NCBI GenBank assembly: GCA_026125665.1
Contig: JAHCKS010000031.1
Coordinates: forward strand, 1 to 49,949
DNA length: 49,949 bases
Direction: 5' to 3'
DNA from: Rubrivivax sp.
Lineage (GTDB): Bacteria; Pseudomonadota; Gammaproteobacteria; Burkholderiales; Burkholderiaceae_C
The notes beneath the pieces are model-generated. The model was not told where the DNA came from. It saw nothing but the letters and a program-made list of their open reading frames with translations, and did not search any database. Of the stretch, positions 26,088-35,060 are shown one piece after another. The position numbers were made by a program, and so were the translations under genes. Each line of letters starts with the position of its first letter. Position 1 is the stretch's first letter.

Positions 26088-26819
26088 TCACTCGCGGCGC
26101 TGCGCGCCGAGGTAGGTGTCGATGACGCGTGGGTCCCGCGCCAGTGCATCGGCGGCGCCGTCGAGCACGATCTCGCCGGTCTCGAGCACGTAGCCGTGGT
26201 CGGCCACCTGCAGCGCGGCGCGCGCGTTCTGCTCGACCAGCAGGATCGACACGCCTTCGGCGCGCAGGCGCTCGATGGTCTGGAAGATGTCGCGCACGAC
26301 GAGCGGCGCGAGCCCGAGGCTCGGCTCGTCGAGCATCAGCAGCTTGGGCCGGCTCATCAGCGCCCGGCCCACCGCCAGCATCTGCCGCTCGCCGCCGGAG
26401 AGCGTGCCGGCCAGCTGCGCGCGCCGCTCCTGCAGGCGCGGGAAGAGGCCGTAGACGCGTTCGAGCTCGCTGCGCCAGCCCGGCACGCGCTGGCGCATCG
26501 CCCGGTAGCCGCCGAGCACGAGGTTGTCCTCCACCGGCATCGTCGTGAACAGCTCGCGCTTCTCGGGCACCAGCGCCATGCCGAGCATCACGCGGTCTTC
26601 CAGCGTCGCGTCTGCGAGGTCGCTGCCGTCGAAGTGCGCGCGGCCGCGCGAGGGCAGCACGCCCATCAGCGCGTTGAGCAGCGTGCTCTTGCCGGCGCCG
26701 TTGGGGCCGATGACGGTGACGACCTGGCCCTGCGCGAGCCGCAGGCCGAGGCCCGTGAGCACCTCGGCGCGGCCGTAGCCGGCGTGCAGGTCGTGCACCT
26801 CGAGCAACGGCGAGCTCAT
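26088..26819 (-). CDS. livF: Liv-type ABC transporter ATP-binding protein (LivF), transporter 2
   Basis: 243-residue ATPase with Walker A GPNGAGKST, signature LSGGERQ and Walker B LLMLDEPSLGLAP. ATG at 26819 begins two bases after the LivM-LivG fusion stop. Works with the fusion and LivH; the transporter probably imports a phenylpropanoid acid, judging by the surrounding ligase and beta-oxidation genes. Confidence 0.92.
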   Translation of the reverse strand: MSSPLLEVHDLHAGYGRAEVLTGLGLRLAQGQVVTVIGPNGAGKSTLLNALMGVLPSRGRAHFDGSDLADATLEDRVMLGMALVPEKRELFTTMPVEDNLVLGGYRAMRQRVPGWRSELERVYGLFPRLQERRAQLAGTLSGGERQMLAVGRALMSRPKLLMLDEPSLGLAPLVVRDIFQTIERLRAEGVSILLVEQNARAALQVADHGYVLETGEIVLDGAADALARDPRVIDTYLGAQRRE

Positions 26820-26821
26820 CG

Positions 26822-28582
26822 TCAGTGCTCCGTGCCGAGGTAGGCCGCGCGCACCGCGGGGCTGGCCTGCACCTCGGCCGGCGTGCCTTCCATCAGCTTG
26901 GTGCCGAACTCCATCACGACGATGCGGTCGACCAGGCCCATGACGAAGTCCATGTCGTGTTCGACGAGCAGGATGCTCATGCCCTCGGCCTTCAGCTGGC
27001 GCAGCACGTCGGCCAGCGCCGCCTTCTCCTTGTGGCGCAGGCCGGCGGCCGGTTCGTCCAGCAGCAGCAGCGCGGGGTCGGTGGCGAGCGCGCGGGCGAT
27101 CTCCATCAGCCGCTGCGGCCCGAGCGGCAGGTTGCCGGCCAGCTCGTGCATGCGGTCGGCCATGCCGATGCGCGCCAGCTGCCGCTCGGCTTCGGCGAAG
27201 AGGCGCCGCTCCTCGTCGCGGTCCAGGCGCAGCATCGCCGCCAGCGTGCCGGCGCGGCTGCGCAGGTAGCCGCCGAGCGCCACGTTCTCCAGCACCGTCA
27301 TCTCGGGCACCATCTTCACGTGCTGGAAGGTGCGGCCGATGCCGCGGCGCGCGATCTCGCGCGAGGGCAGCGGCCCCACGGCCTCGCCGCGGAAGGTGAC
27401 CTGCCCGCCGCTGAGCCCGTGCACGCCGGTGATGAGGTTGAAGGTCGTGCTCTTGCCGGCGCCGTTGGGGCCGATCAGGCCGACGATGTCGCCGGCATGG
27501 ATGCGGAAGCTCACGTCGTTGACGGCGACCAGGCCGCCGAAAGCCTTGCGCACGCGGTCCACGTCGAGCAGCAGCTCGCCGCGCGCCGGCCTGGCACGCG
27601 TGGGCAGCGCCGCCGCGCCGTGCCAGTCGGGGGCGCGCGGCGCCGGCGGGAAGCGGCGGGCGACGAAGGCCCACAGCCCCTCGGGGGCGTACTTCAGCAC
27701 CACCACCAGCACGATGCCGAAGACGATGGTCTCGAAGTTGCCGCTGGTGCCGATGAGCCTGGGCAGCAGCACCTGCAGCTGGTCCTCGATGATGCGCACC
27801 ACGGCCGAGCCGAGGAAGGCGCCCCAGACGTTGCCGATGCCGCCCAGCACCGCCATGAACAGGTACTCGATGCCCTTGGCGATGGAGAACGGCGTCGGGT
27901 TGACGGTGCGCTGGAAGTGCGCGAACAGCCACCCCGAGACGGCTGCGAGCACCGCGGCGAGCACGAAGGCCACCAGCTTGTAGCGGAAGGTGGAGATGCC
28001 CATCGCCTCGGCCATCGTGCTGCCGCTCTTCAGCGAGCGGATGGCGCGGCCGGGCCGGGAGTCGAGCAGGTTCATCACCGCCAGCGCCGCGACGAGCGCG
28101 CACAGCCAGATCAGGTCGTGCAGCCCGCGCCCGCTGCCCAGGTCGAAGCCGGCCAGCTGCAGCGACGGGATGCCGAGCAGGCCGTCGTACTTGCCGAGCC
28201 CCTCGGTGTTGGCCATGCTGTAGTTGAGCACCAGGCCCCAGGCGATGGTGGCCAGCGGCAGGTAGTGCCCGGACATGCGCAGCGTGATGGCGCCCAGCAC
28301 CACCGCCACCGCCACGGCGATGGCGATGCCGACGAAGAGCGTGAGCCACGGCGAGACACCGAGCTTCGTGGACAGGAAGGCCGACGTGTAGGCGCCGACG
28401 CCCACGAACGCGGCCTGCCCGAACGACGTGAGCCCGCCCACGCCGGTCAGCACCACGAGCCCGAGCGCCACCAGTGCGTACAGGCCGATGTAGTTGCTCT
28501 GCGTGATCCAGAAGTCCGGCACGGGCAGCACCGGCAGCAGCAGCATCAGCGCGGCGAACGCGGGGAAGGCGAGGCGGCGCAT
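26822..28582 (-). CDS. Fused LivM permease-LivG ATPase, transporter 2
   Basis: 586 residues joining two usually separate subunits. Residues 1-310 form the LivM permease (about eight to ten spans; GLVVLTGVGGLTSFGQAAFV, GGIGNVWGAFLGSA); a short linker (310-335) leads to a LivG ATPase with Walker A GPNGAGKST at 371-379, signature LPLGPQRLMEIARAL (LSGGQ variant seen in this fused subgroup) and LLLLDEPAAGL. ATG at 28582 is the start of the first span and lies 17 bases after livH. The fusion is uninterrupted with no frameshift needed. Confidence 0.9.
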   Translation of the reverse strand: MRRLAFPAFAALMLLLPVLPVPDFWITQSNYIGLYALVALGLVVLTGVGGLTSFGQAAFVGVGAYTSAFLSTKLGVSPWLTLFVGIAIAVAVAVVLGAITLRMSGHYLPLATIAWGLVLNYSMANTEGLGKYDGLLGIPSLQLAGFDLGSGRGLHDLIWLCALVAALAVMNLLDSRPGRAIRSLKSGSTMAEAMGISTFRYKLVAFVLAAVLAAVSGWLFAHFQRTVNPTPFSIAKGIEYLFMAVLGGIGNVWGAFLGSAVVRIIEDQLQVLLPRLIGTSGNFETIVFGIVLVVVLKYAPEGLWAFVARRFPPAPRAPDWHGAAALPTRARPARGELLLDVDRVRKAFGGLVAVNDVSFRIHAGDIVGLIGPNGAGKSTTFNLITGVHGLSGGQVTFRGEAVGPLPSREIARRGIGRTFQHVKMVPEMTVLENVALGGYLRSRAGTLAAMLRLDRDEERRLFAEAERQLARIGMADRMHELAGNLPLGPQRLMEIARALATDPALLLLDEPAAGLRHKEKAALADVLRQLKAEGMSILLVEHDMDFVMGLVDRIVVMEFGTKLMEGTPAEVQASPAVRAAYLGTEH

Positions 28583-28599
28583 CGGTCGCTCCCGCACCT

Positions 28600-29637
28600 T
28601 CAGTGTTCCTCGGAGTGCGGGTCGCGCAGCGAGCGCCACAGCAGCACCGGCAGGATCGAGCCGAAGACGATCACCTCCTTGAACGCGCTGGCCCAGAACG
28701 AGCCGAAGCTCTCCAGCAGGCCGACGCCGAGCGCCCCCGCCAGTGCCAGCGGGTAGCTCGCGAGGCCGGCGAAGACGGCGGCGACGAAGCCCTTCAGGCC
28801 GATGAGGAAGCCGCTGTCGTAGAACACCGTCGTCGTGGGGCCGACGAGCAGCCCCGACAGCGCGCCGATGAAGGCGGCCATCGTGAAGCTCAGCCGCCCG
28901 GCGCCGATGGTGGAGATGCCCATCAGCCGCGCACCCAGGCGGTTCACCGCGGTGGCGCGCAGCGCCTTGCCCTGCAGCGAGCGCTCGAAGAACAGCCACA
29001 GCGCGACGATCAGCGCCACCGAGGCGGCCAGGATGATGAGCGCCTGGCCGGACACGGTGACCGCGCCGACGCCGAAGCGCTGGTCCCAGAACGGCGGGTT
29101 GCGGAAACCCTCGGCGCCGAAGAAATACAGGCCCAGGCCGACGAGCGCGAAGTGCACGCCGACCGAGACGATCAGCAGCACGAGCACCGTGGCGTCGGCC
29201 AGCTTCTCGTAGGCCAGCCGGTAGAGCAGCGTGCCGAAGGGCGTGACCAGTGCCAGCGTCAGCGCCGCCTGGGCCAGCAGCGGCAGCTTCATCGGCGCCA
29301 GCCAGATGGCCAGCAGCGACACGGCCACCGGCCAGGCGAGCGTCGCGCCCACCTGGCGCGCGATGCGCGCCGGGCCGTGGCCGTGGCGCACGCCGTGCCA
29401 GACGTCGGACACCGCCGTGGCCAGCGCCAGCGCGAGCAGGAACCACACGGTGCCCGGCACCTGGCCGGTCTGCAGCAACGCCAGCGTCAGTGCGCCGAAG
29501 GCGACGAACTCGCCCTGCGGGATGAAGATGACGCGCGTGACGGCGAACACCAGCACCGTGGCCAGCGCCAGCAGCGCGTAGATCGCGCCGTTGGTCAGGC
29601 CGTCGAGGGCGAGGATGCTGAAGATGGAGGCGTCCAT
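28600..29637 (-). CDS. livH: Liv-type ABC transporter permease (LivH), transporter 2
   Basis: 345-residue permease with LivH motifs [36 protein letters not shown] and [18 protein letters not shown]. It is longer than transporter-1 LivH because of an inserted segment around residues 75-130 ([18 protein letters not shown]), a feature of this subgroup. A 202-bp gap with simple tandem repeats separates it from the binding-protein gene. Confidence 0.9.
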   Translation of the reverse strand: MDASIFSILALDGLTNGAIYALLALATVLVFAVTRVIFIPQGEFVAFGALTLALLQTGQVPGTVWFLLALALATAVSDVWHGVRHGHGPARIARQVGATLAWPVAVSLLAIWLAPMKLPLLAQAALTLALVTPFGTLLYRLAYEKLADATVLVLLIVSVGVHFALVGLGLYFFGAEGFRNPPFWDQRFGVGAVTVSGQALIILAASVALIVALWLFFERSLQGKALRATAVNRLGARLMGISTIGAGRLSFTMAAFIGALSGLLVGPTTTVFYDSGFLIGLKGFVAAVFAGLASYPLALAGALGVGLLESFGSFWASAFKEVIVFGSILPVLLWRSLRDPHSEEH

Positions 29638-29647
29638 GCCGTGCTTG

Positions 29648-29752
29648 GCGGTGGCGGGGCGGTGGCGGGGCGGTGGCGGGGCGGAGCAGTGTGGGGCCCG
29701 ACGCCACGCCCGCGTGCGTGCCTGCGTGCGTGCGGGCGGGCGGGCGGGCGGG
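29648..29752. repeat. Simple tandem repeats between binding-protein and livH genes
   Basis: An 11-bp unit GCGGTGGCGGG is repeated three times plus four bases (29648-29684). A GCGT/GCGG tetranucleotide run follows at 29712-29752. They lie in the 202-bp untranslated gap inside the operon. No hairpin with a T-run is evident. Confidence 0.8.
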
Positions 29753-29839
29753 CCGGGGCCCGCGGGGGAGGTCGGTGCCGCGGGGTGGAACGGGCGCGCC
29801 GTGTTCAGCCGGCGACGCGCCCGCGCGCCCCGCAGCGGG

Positions 29840-30991
29840 TCACTTCTCGACGACGAACTTGCCGCCGACGACCTTCAGCAGCACGCCGGTCTCGTTGGTG
29901 TAGCCCCAGTGGTCGTCCTTGGTCCAGTTCATCACGCCGTGCGAGAAGATGGTGCGGCCCATGCCCTCGATGGCGTCGCGCAGCGCGGCGCGGAACTCCG
30001 GCGTGCCCGGCCTGGCCTTCTTCAGCGCCACCGGCAGCACCTTCTCGAGCACGATGGCCGCGTCGTAGGCGTGGCCAGCGAACTGGTTGCGCGTGCCGGC
30101 GCCGTTGGCCGCCTCGAACTTGCTGACGAAGTCCACCGCCGCCTTCTTCGACGGGTGGCTGTCGGGCAGCTGCTCGGCGATGACGGCCGGGCCGGAGACG
30201 ACGTACGAGCCCTCGACGTCCTTGCCGCCGATGCGCACCAGGTCGGGCGTGGCCGCCGCGTGCGTCTGGTAGATCTTGCCCTTGTAGCCGCGCTCGACCA
30301 GGCCCTTGTGCGGCATCGCCGCGCCCGAACCGGAGGCGACGACGAGCATCGCGTCCGGGTTGGCCGAGGCGAGCTTCAGCGCCTGCGGCGTGACGCTGGT
30401 GTCGGTGCGCGCGAAGCGCTCGACGGCGGTCAGCTTGATGCCGGCCTTCTCGGCCTGTGCCTGCATCTCCTTCAGCCACAGCTCGCCGTAGGCGTCGGTG
30501 TAGCCGAGGAAGCCGAGCGACTTCACGCCGTTGGCCTTCATGTGCTCGATGATCGGGTGCGCCATCACCGAGAAGCCCTGCGGCAGGCGGAAGAGCCACG
30601 TGTCCTGCCCCGGCGGCACGCCCACCGGCGCGGCCGACAGCTGCACCGTCTTGCCCTCGGCGATGACCGGGGCCATGGCGGCCGACGTGGCGGTGATGCA
30701 CGAGCCGATGATCAGGTCGACCTTGTCCTCGGTGAGGAAGCGGCGCGCGTTGGTGACGCCCTTGCCGGGGTCGGTGGCGTCGTCGAGGATGATGAGGTTG
30801 ATCTTCTCGCCGGCGATCGTCTTCGGGAACAGCGCGAACTGCTTCTGCATCGGGATGCCCAGGCCGGAGCCCGGCCCGGTGAGCGCCAGGCTGACGCCGA
30901 CGTTGACGTCGGCCAGCGCCGGCGCGGCGCCGAGCAGGGTGGCCGCGGCGGCGGCGGCCAGGGCTTTCAGGGTCAGGCGCTTGATCATCAT
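29840..30991 (-). CDS. Liv-type periplasmic substrate-binding protein, transporter 2
   Basis: 383-residue binding protein with signal peptide 1-27 (cleavage after ALA) and mature start [20 protein letters not shown]. The segment [22 protein letters not shown] is typical of aromatic-acid-associated LivK homologues. Start at the first of two adjacent ATGs (30991), with AGGAGA ten bases upstream. The context (ligase, hydratase, thioesterase) suggests a phenylpropanoid or hydroxybenzoate ligand; inference only. Confidence 0.9.
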   Translation of the reverse strand: MMIKRLTLKALAAAAAATLLGAAPALADVNVGVSLALTGPGSGLGIPMQKQFALFPKTIAGEKINLIILDDATDPGKGVTNARRFLTEDKVDLIIGSCITATSAAMAPVIAEGKTVQLSAAPVGVPPGQDTWLFRLPQGFSVMAHPIIEHMKANGVKSLGFLGYTDAYGELWLKEMQAQAEKAGIKLTAVERFARTDTSVTPQALKLASANPDAMLVVASGSGAAMPHKGLVERGYKGKIYQTHAAATPDLVRIGGKDVEGSYVVSGPAVIAEQLPDSHPSKKAAVDFVSKFEAANGAGTRNQFAGHAYDAAIVLEKVLPVALKKARPGTPEFRAALRDAIEGMGRTIFSHGVMNWTKDDHWGYTNETGVLLKVVGGKFVVEK

Positions 30992-31067
30992 GGTCGTCGG
31001 TCTCCTGGTGGATGGGCGGGCGGGCCGGGACGGCCGCGCCGCGGTTCGAGAGCGGGAAGGTGCGAGC

Positions 31068-31487
31068 TCAGCTGCACAGTGCCTTGATGTCCTCGGGCAC
31101 CGGAATGGCCTTGATGCGCCCGGCCTGCGCGGCGTCGCGCACGACGAAGGCGCGCACCTCGGTGCCCTCGCACAGCAAGGTGTCGCCACGCCGTACGGCG
31201 TGGCGGTGGCGGAAGGTCTTGGCCGCCCATTCCTCGACGGTGGTGTGGACCTCGATCGCGTCGCCGTAGGTCGCGGGGCGAAGGAACCTCGTGTGGGTCT
31301 CCAGCAGCGGCGTGCCGACGATGCCGCGCGTGCGCTCCAGCTCGCGCCACGGCGGCACGCCGCAGGCGGCGAAGAAGGCGAGCGAGCTCTCGTCCATCCA
31401 GCGGGCGAAGTTGGGAAAGAAGACGATGCCGGCGGGGTCGCAGTCGCCCCAGTGCACGGTGACGCGGTGGACGTGGGTCTTGCTCAT
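31068..31487 (-). CDS. 4-hydroxybenzoyl-CoA thioesterase-family protein
   Basis: 139-residue hot-dog-fold thioesterase. The N-terminal motif WGDCDPAGIVFFPNF places the catalytic Asp at residue 17, the position known in the Pseudomonas 4-hydroxybenzoyl-CoA thioesterase. It would release the free aryl acid from an aryl-CoA produced by chain shortening, or relieve CoA trapping. ATG at 31487; located 28 bases after the enoyl-CoA hydratase stop. Confidence 0.88.
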   Translation of the reverse strand: MSKTHVHRVTVHWGDCDPAGIVFFPNFARWMDESSLAFFAACGVPPWRELERTRGIVGTPLLETHTRFLRPATYGDAIEVHTTVEEWAAKTFRHRHAVRRGDTLLCEGTEVRAFVVRDAAQAGRIKAIPVPEDIKALCS

Positions 31488-31515
31488 CGGGGGCACGTGC
31501 TCGGGGGTGCCCGGG

Positions 31516-32334
31516 TCAGGACTTCTGCACCTTGGCCGCGCGCTTCTCGAGGAAGGCGCGGACGCGCTCCTTCGCACCTTCGTCGCTCTCGGCGATGGCG
31601 GCCATCAGCGACTCGACGAAGAGGCCGCCGGCCGAAGGCAGGTCGGCGATGCGCGGCAGCGCCTGCGTGATGGCGAAGTTGGACATCGGCGCGTTGCCGG
31701 CGATCTTCTCGGCCAGCGCCAGTGCCTTGGCCAGGCCCTCGCCGTCGCGCACGCGGTAGTTGCTGATGCCCAGCGCCTGCCCCTCGTCGGCGTCGAAGAC
31801 GCGGCCGGTGAGCATCATGTCGGTCATGCGCGCCGCGCCGATGAGGCGCGAGATGCGCACCGAGCCGCCGCCGCCCACGAAGATGCCGCGCGTGCCCTCG
31901 GGCAGGCCGTAGAAGGCGCTGTCCTCGGCCACGCGCAGGTGGGCGCTGCTCGCCAGCTCGAGGCCGCCACCGACGACGGCGCCGTGCAGCACGGCGATCA
32001 CCGGCACGCCGCCGAACTGGATGCGGTCGAAGCAGGCGTGCCACATGCGCGAGTGCCAGATCGCGTCGGCGGTGTTGCGCTCCATCACCTCGGAGAGGTC
32101 GAGGCCGGCGCAGAAGTGGTCGCCTTCGCCGCTGACGAGCGCGACGCGGGTCTCGCGCGGCAGGTTCGCGAAGACGGTCTGCACCTGCTCCAGCAGCTCG
32201 TCGCTGATCGAGTTGCGCTTGGCCGGGCGGTTCAGGCGCACGTGCAGCACCGGGCCGGCCTGCTCCAGGCGCAGCAGCGGCAGGTGTGCGAGCGGGCCCG
32301 AAGGGGCGTGCAGGGGTTGCAGGGTGAGGGGCAT
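31516..32334 (-). CDS. Enoyl-CoA hydratase/isomerase-family protein
   Basis: 272-residue crotonase. Oxyanion-hole segments HFCAGLDLSE and HGAVVGGGLELA are present, with candidate catalytic Glu residues in GGGLELA and GLPEGTRG. In this operon it most likely hydrates a cinnamoyl- or feruloyl-CoA. Whether it stops at the 3-hydroxyacyl-CoA or also performs the retro-aldol lyase reaction of hydroxycinnamoyl-CoA hydratase-lyase cannot be told; the accompanying SDR favours simple hydration. It starts 43 bases after the ligase gene stop. Confidence 0.87.
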   Translation of the reverse strand: MPLTLQPLHAPSGPLAHLPLLRLEQAGPVLHVRLNRPAKRNSISDELLEQVQTVFANLPRETRVALVSGEGDHFCAGLDLSEVMERNTADAIWHSRMWHACFDRIQFGGVPVIAVLHGAVVGGGLELASSAHLRVAEDSAFYGLPEGTRGIFVGGGGSVRISRLIGAARMTDMMLTGRVFDADEGQALGISNYRVRDGEGLAKALALAEKIAGNAPMSNFAITQALPRIADLPSAGGLFVESLMAAIAESDEGAKERVRAFLEKRAAKVQKS

Positions 32335-32377
32335 GCGGGTCTCGGGGTGCGGGCCGGTGCAGGGCGCGTCGGCCAGG

Positions 32378-34207
32378 TCAGGGCATGATGACGCGCGGGT
32401 CGTTCGGGCGAGCATAGAGCGCCTCGACGTCCGCGGCGCGCCGCGCCAGCGTCAGGCGCTGGTTGATGTAGCCCTTGTCGGTGATCTCGCCGGCGGCCAT
32501 GTTCGGCGCGTCGGGCAGCAGCAACACGCGCGCGGGCGTGTGCGACGAACCGCCGCCTTCGGCCTTGATGCGACGCAGCGCCGCCTGGACCTGCGTGCGC
32601 ACTTCCTCGGCCGGCAGCTTGCGTGCTGCTTCGGTGAGGAAGACGAGCGCGCCCACCTCGTTGCGGTCGTGGCCGGTGATCACCGCGTCCTGCGCCAGCG
32701 GGGCCAGCGCCGTCACGAGGTGCAGGCGCAGCGTGCCCACCGAGACCCAGGTGCCGCTGGTGAGCTTGAAGTCCTCGGCGACGCGGCCGTTGAAGACGAT
32801 GCCGCTGGCCGGGTCGTTCTCGTCCTGCAGGTAGCCGGCGTCGCCGATGCGGTAGAAGCCGTCTTCGTCGAAGGCGTCCTTCGTCGCCGCGTCGTTGCCG
32901 CGGTAGCCGGGGAAGATGTTCGGGCCGCGCAGGCGCATCTCGAGCTTGCCTGCGTTGGGGATGAACTTGATCTCGACCCCCGGCAGCGGCAGGCCGATGA
33001 CGCCGGCCCGGTCGAGCTTCCAGTGCGCGAAGGTGTTGGCCGGCGCGGTTTCGGTGCTGCCCCAGCTGGTGGTGAACCACACCGGGTCGGTGTGCACGTC
33101 GCGCACCTTGGCGGCCACGGCCTCCAGCCGCTGCCAGGTGGACTGCGGCATGCCGGCGCCGGCGTAGAAGACCATGCGCAGCCGGCCGAAGAAGCGGCGC
33201 GCCAGCCCGGTGTCGGCTTCCAGCGCCGGCAGCATCATGTCGTAGCCCTTGGGCACGTTGAAGTGCAGCGTCGGCGGCTCGGTGGCGGGGTCGCGCAGGT
33301 GCGCCATCGTCTTGTCGATCGCGCCGGGCAGCGGGCGGCCGTCGTCGATGTACATCGTGCCGCCGCTCCTCATGACGAGGAACTTGTTGTGGTTGCCGCC
33401 GAAGGTGTGGCTCCACGGCAGCCAGTCCAGCAGCACCGGCTTCTCGTGGTCGAGGAAGCGCAGCGTCTGCTTCAGCATCTGCTGGTTGGCGGTGAGCATG
33501 CGCTGCGTGTTGACGACGACCTTCGGGTGGCCGGTGGAGCCCGAGGTCAGCAGGTACTTGGCGTGCGTGTGCGGGCCGACCTGCGCGAAGGCGGCGCCGA
33601 CGGCCGGCGTTTCGCGCGCGCCGAGCAGCTCGGCGAAGGGCAGGGCCCCGTGCACCTCGCCGGCACCGTGCGAGAAGACGGTGCGCGCCGCCACGGGGGC
33701 CTGGGCCAGCACCGGTGCGTAGGTGGCGGCGTCGTGCGCGTAGACGAGCGCCGGGTCGAGCGTGGCGAGGATGCCGTGGATGCGCGTGTAGTCGCCCTGC
33801 GCCAGGCGGCTGTAGCCGCTCGTCACCGGACAGATGGCGCGCCCGACGTGCATGCAGGCGAGCTCGAGCACGAGGTGGTCGAGCGAGTTGTCCGACAGCA
33901 CCACCACCGGCTTGCCGGCCGGCAGCTGCAGGTCGAGCAGCGCCTGGGCGACGGCGCCGACGCGCTGCCGCAGCGCGCGCCAGCCGAGCTTCGACCAGCC
34001 GCCGCCGGCCGCCGGCTCGGCAAAGGCGACGGCGTCGGGCGTCGCCTCGGCCCAATGCTCCAGCCATTCGCCGACGCACCGGGCGGGCGGCTGCAACGGC
34101 TCGGGCGAACGGAGCACGAAGGCGCCTTCGCCGAGCTCCTGGCGCACCGCGCGGCGCGGCGCGAGCTGCGTCGGGTCGTCGAAGAAGGGGCGCCGCGCCT
34201 CGGCCAT
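32378..34207 (-). CDS. fcs: Feruloyl-CoA synthase-like aryl-CoA ligase
   Basis: 609-residue AMP-forming ligase of the feruloyl-CoA synthase group, which is longer than ordinary acyl-CoA synthetases. Diagnostic blocks are LLTSGSTGHPKVVVNTQRM (P-loop), LLDWLPWSHTFGGNHNKF, GGTMYIDDGRPLP and FNVPKGYDMMLP, followed by WGSTETAP and YRIGDAGYLQDEND. It would activate ferulate, coumarate, cinnamate or a related acid. ATG at 34207 has GGAGAC upstream. First gene of the leftward operon; a perfect 16-bp palindrome lies 41 bp before the start. Confidence 0.87.
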   Translation of the reverse strand: MAEARRPFFDDPTQLAPRRAVRQELGEGAFVLRSPEPLQPPARCVGEWLEHWAEATPDAVAFAEPAAGGGWSKLGWRALRQRVGAVAQALLDLQLPAGKPVVVLSDNSLDHLVLELACMHVGRAICPVTSGYSRLAQGDYTRIHGILATLDPALVYAHDAATYAPVLAQAPVAARTVFSHGAGEVHGALPFAELLGARETPAVGAAFAQVGPHTHAKYLLTSGSTGHPKVVVNTQRMLTANQQMLKQTLRFLDHEKPVLLDWLPWSHTFGGNHNKFLVMRSGGTMYIDDGRPLPGAIDKTMAHLRDPATEPPTLHFNVPKGYDMMLPALEADTGLARRFFGRLRMVFYAGAGMPQSTWQRLEAVAAKVRDVHTDPVWFTTSWGSTETAPANTFAHWKLDRAGVIGLPLPGVEIKFIPNAGKLEMRLRGPNIFPGYRGNDAATKDAFDEDGFYRIGDAGYLQDENDPASGIVFNGRVAEDFKLTSGTWVSVGTLRLHLVTALAPLAQDAVITGHDRNEVGALVFLTEAARKLPAEEVRTQVQAALRRIKAEGGGSSHTPARVLLLPDAPNMAAGEITDKGYINQRLTLARRAADVEALYARPNDPRVIMP

Positions 34208-34248
34208 GGCTGTCTCCGGTGACCGGAGCGGCCGCCCCGGGTTTTCTC

Positions 34249-34264
34249 CATACACATGTGTATG
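34249..34264. promoter_or_regulatory. TetR-type operator proximal to fcs
   Basis: CATACACATGTGTATG, a perfect 16-bp palindrome, 41 bp upstream of the fcs start in the divergent fcs/tetR region. It shares CATACA-N4-TGTATG with the second site at 34326-34341. Likely bound by the adjacent TetR protein to repress the operon. Confidence 0.75.
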
Positions 34265-34325
34265 TGTTTGGTGGACGATCCTAGGGCGAGGCCCGGCCGG
34301 GCGCATCCGGGTAAACCCCGCAGTC

Positions 34326-34341
34326 CATACACTTCTGTATG
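34326..34341. promoter_or_regulatory. TetR-type operator proximal to tetR
   Basis: CATACACTTCTGTATG, same 6-bp arms as the site at 34249-34264, centres 77 bp apart. It ends six bases before one possible tetR start (34347) and 60 before the preferred one, consistent with autoregulation. Confidence 0.7.
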
Positions 34342-34400
34342 GCCCCATGCTCGGGTTCCCGCTCGAGGCCCGCCCGCGCCAGCACCCACCGCCCGACCCG

Positions 34401-35060
34401 ATGCCACCGACGCCTCCCGTCCGCCGCCAGCCGGCCCGCAGGGCCCGCCGCAGCGCGCCCGACGCCGACGCGGCGCGCTCGCCGCTCACGCCCGAGGCGT
34501 GGATCGACGCTGCCACCGAGGTCCTGGTGGACCAGGGCATCGACCACGTGCGCGTCGACGTGCTGGCCACGCAGCTGGGCGTGACCCGCGGCAGCTTCTA
34601 CTGGCACTTCCGCGACCGCGAAGACCTGCTGCGCCGCGTGCTGCAGGCCTGGCGCGACCGCGCCACCGTGGCGCTGACGCGGCGCCTCGAGTCCGCCAAG
34701 CTGGACCCGCGCGAGCAGCTGCACGATGCCGCGTCGCTGCCGTTCCGCGGGCGGGCCGCGGCCAAGGCAGCGCGCATCGAGCTCGCGATCCGCGCCTGGG
34801 CGAGGCGCGACGAGATGGCGCGCGAGGCGGTGGACGAGGCCGACGGCGCGCGCCTGGCGCACCACGAGCGCATCTTCACGGCGCTCGGATTCACGCCGGA
34901 AGAGGCCAGCGGCCGTGCCTTCCTGATGTACGGCTACGAGGTCGCCGAGTCGCTGCTGCACCGCCAGGGCAGCGCCGCCGAGCGCGAGGCGCGCCGCCGC
35001 TTCGTCGAGCAGCTCATGCTCAGTCCGCTGGCGGTGGCACCGGCCGGGTCTGCCCGATGA
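34401..35060 (+). CDS. TetR-family regulator of the phenylpropanoid operon
   Basis: 219-residue TetR protein with a basic, Pro/Arg-rich N-terminal tail (1-30), then helix-turn-helix VDVLATQLGVTRGSFYWHFRDREDLL, an exact TetR-type HTH, and an all-helical ligand domain. It is divergent from fcs, and two CATACA-N4-TGTATG palindromes lie between; an aryl-CoA ester is the likely inducer, by analogy with similar systems. The start could also be ATG 34347; neither has a good ribosome-binding site. Its stop overlaps the next gene's ATG. Confidence 0.85.
   Translation: MPPTPPVRRQPARRARRSAPDADAARSPLTPEAWIDAATEVLVDQGIDHVRVDVLATQLGVTRGSFYWHFRDREDLLRRVLQAWRDRATVALTRRLESAKLDPREQLHDAASLPFRGRAAAKAARIELAIRAWARRDEMAREAVDEADGARLAHHERIFTALGFTPEEASGRAFLMYGYEVAESLLHRQGSAAEREARRRFVEQLMLSPLAVAPAGSAR

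Noticed and set aside
34208-34400. A small regulatory RNA in the fcs-tetR divergent region
   Set aside because: The palindromes explain the visible symmetry; no terminator or promoter pair delimits a transcript.
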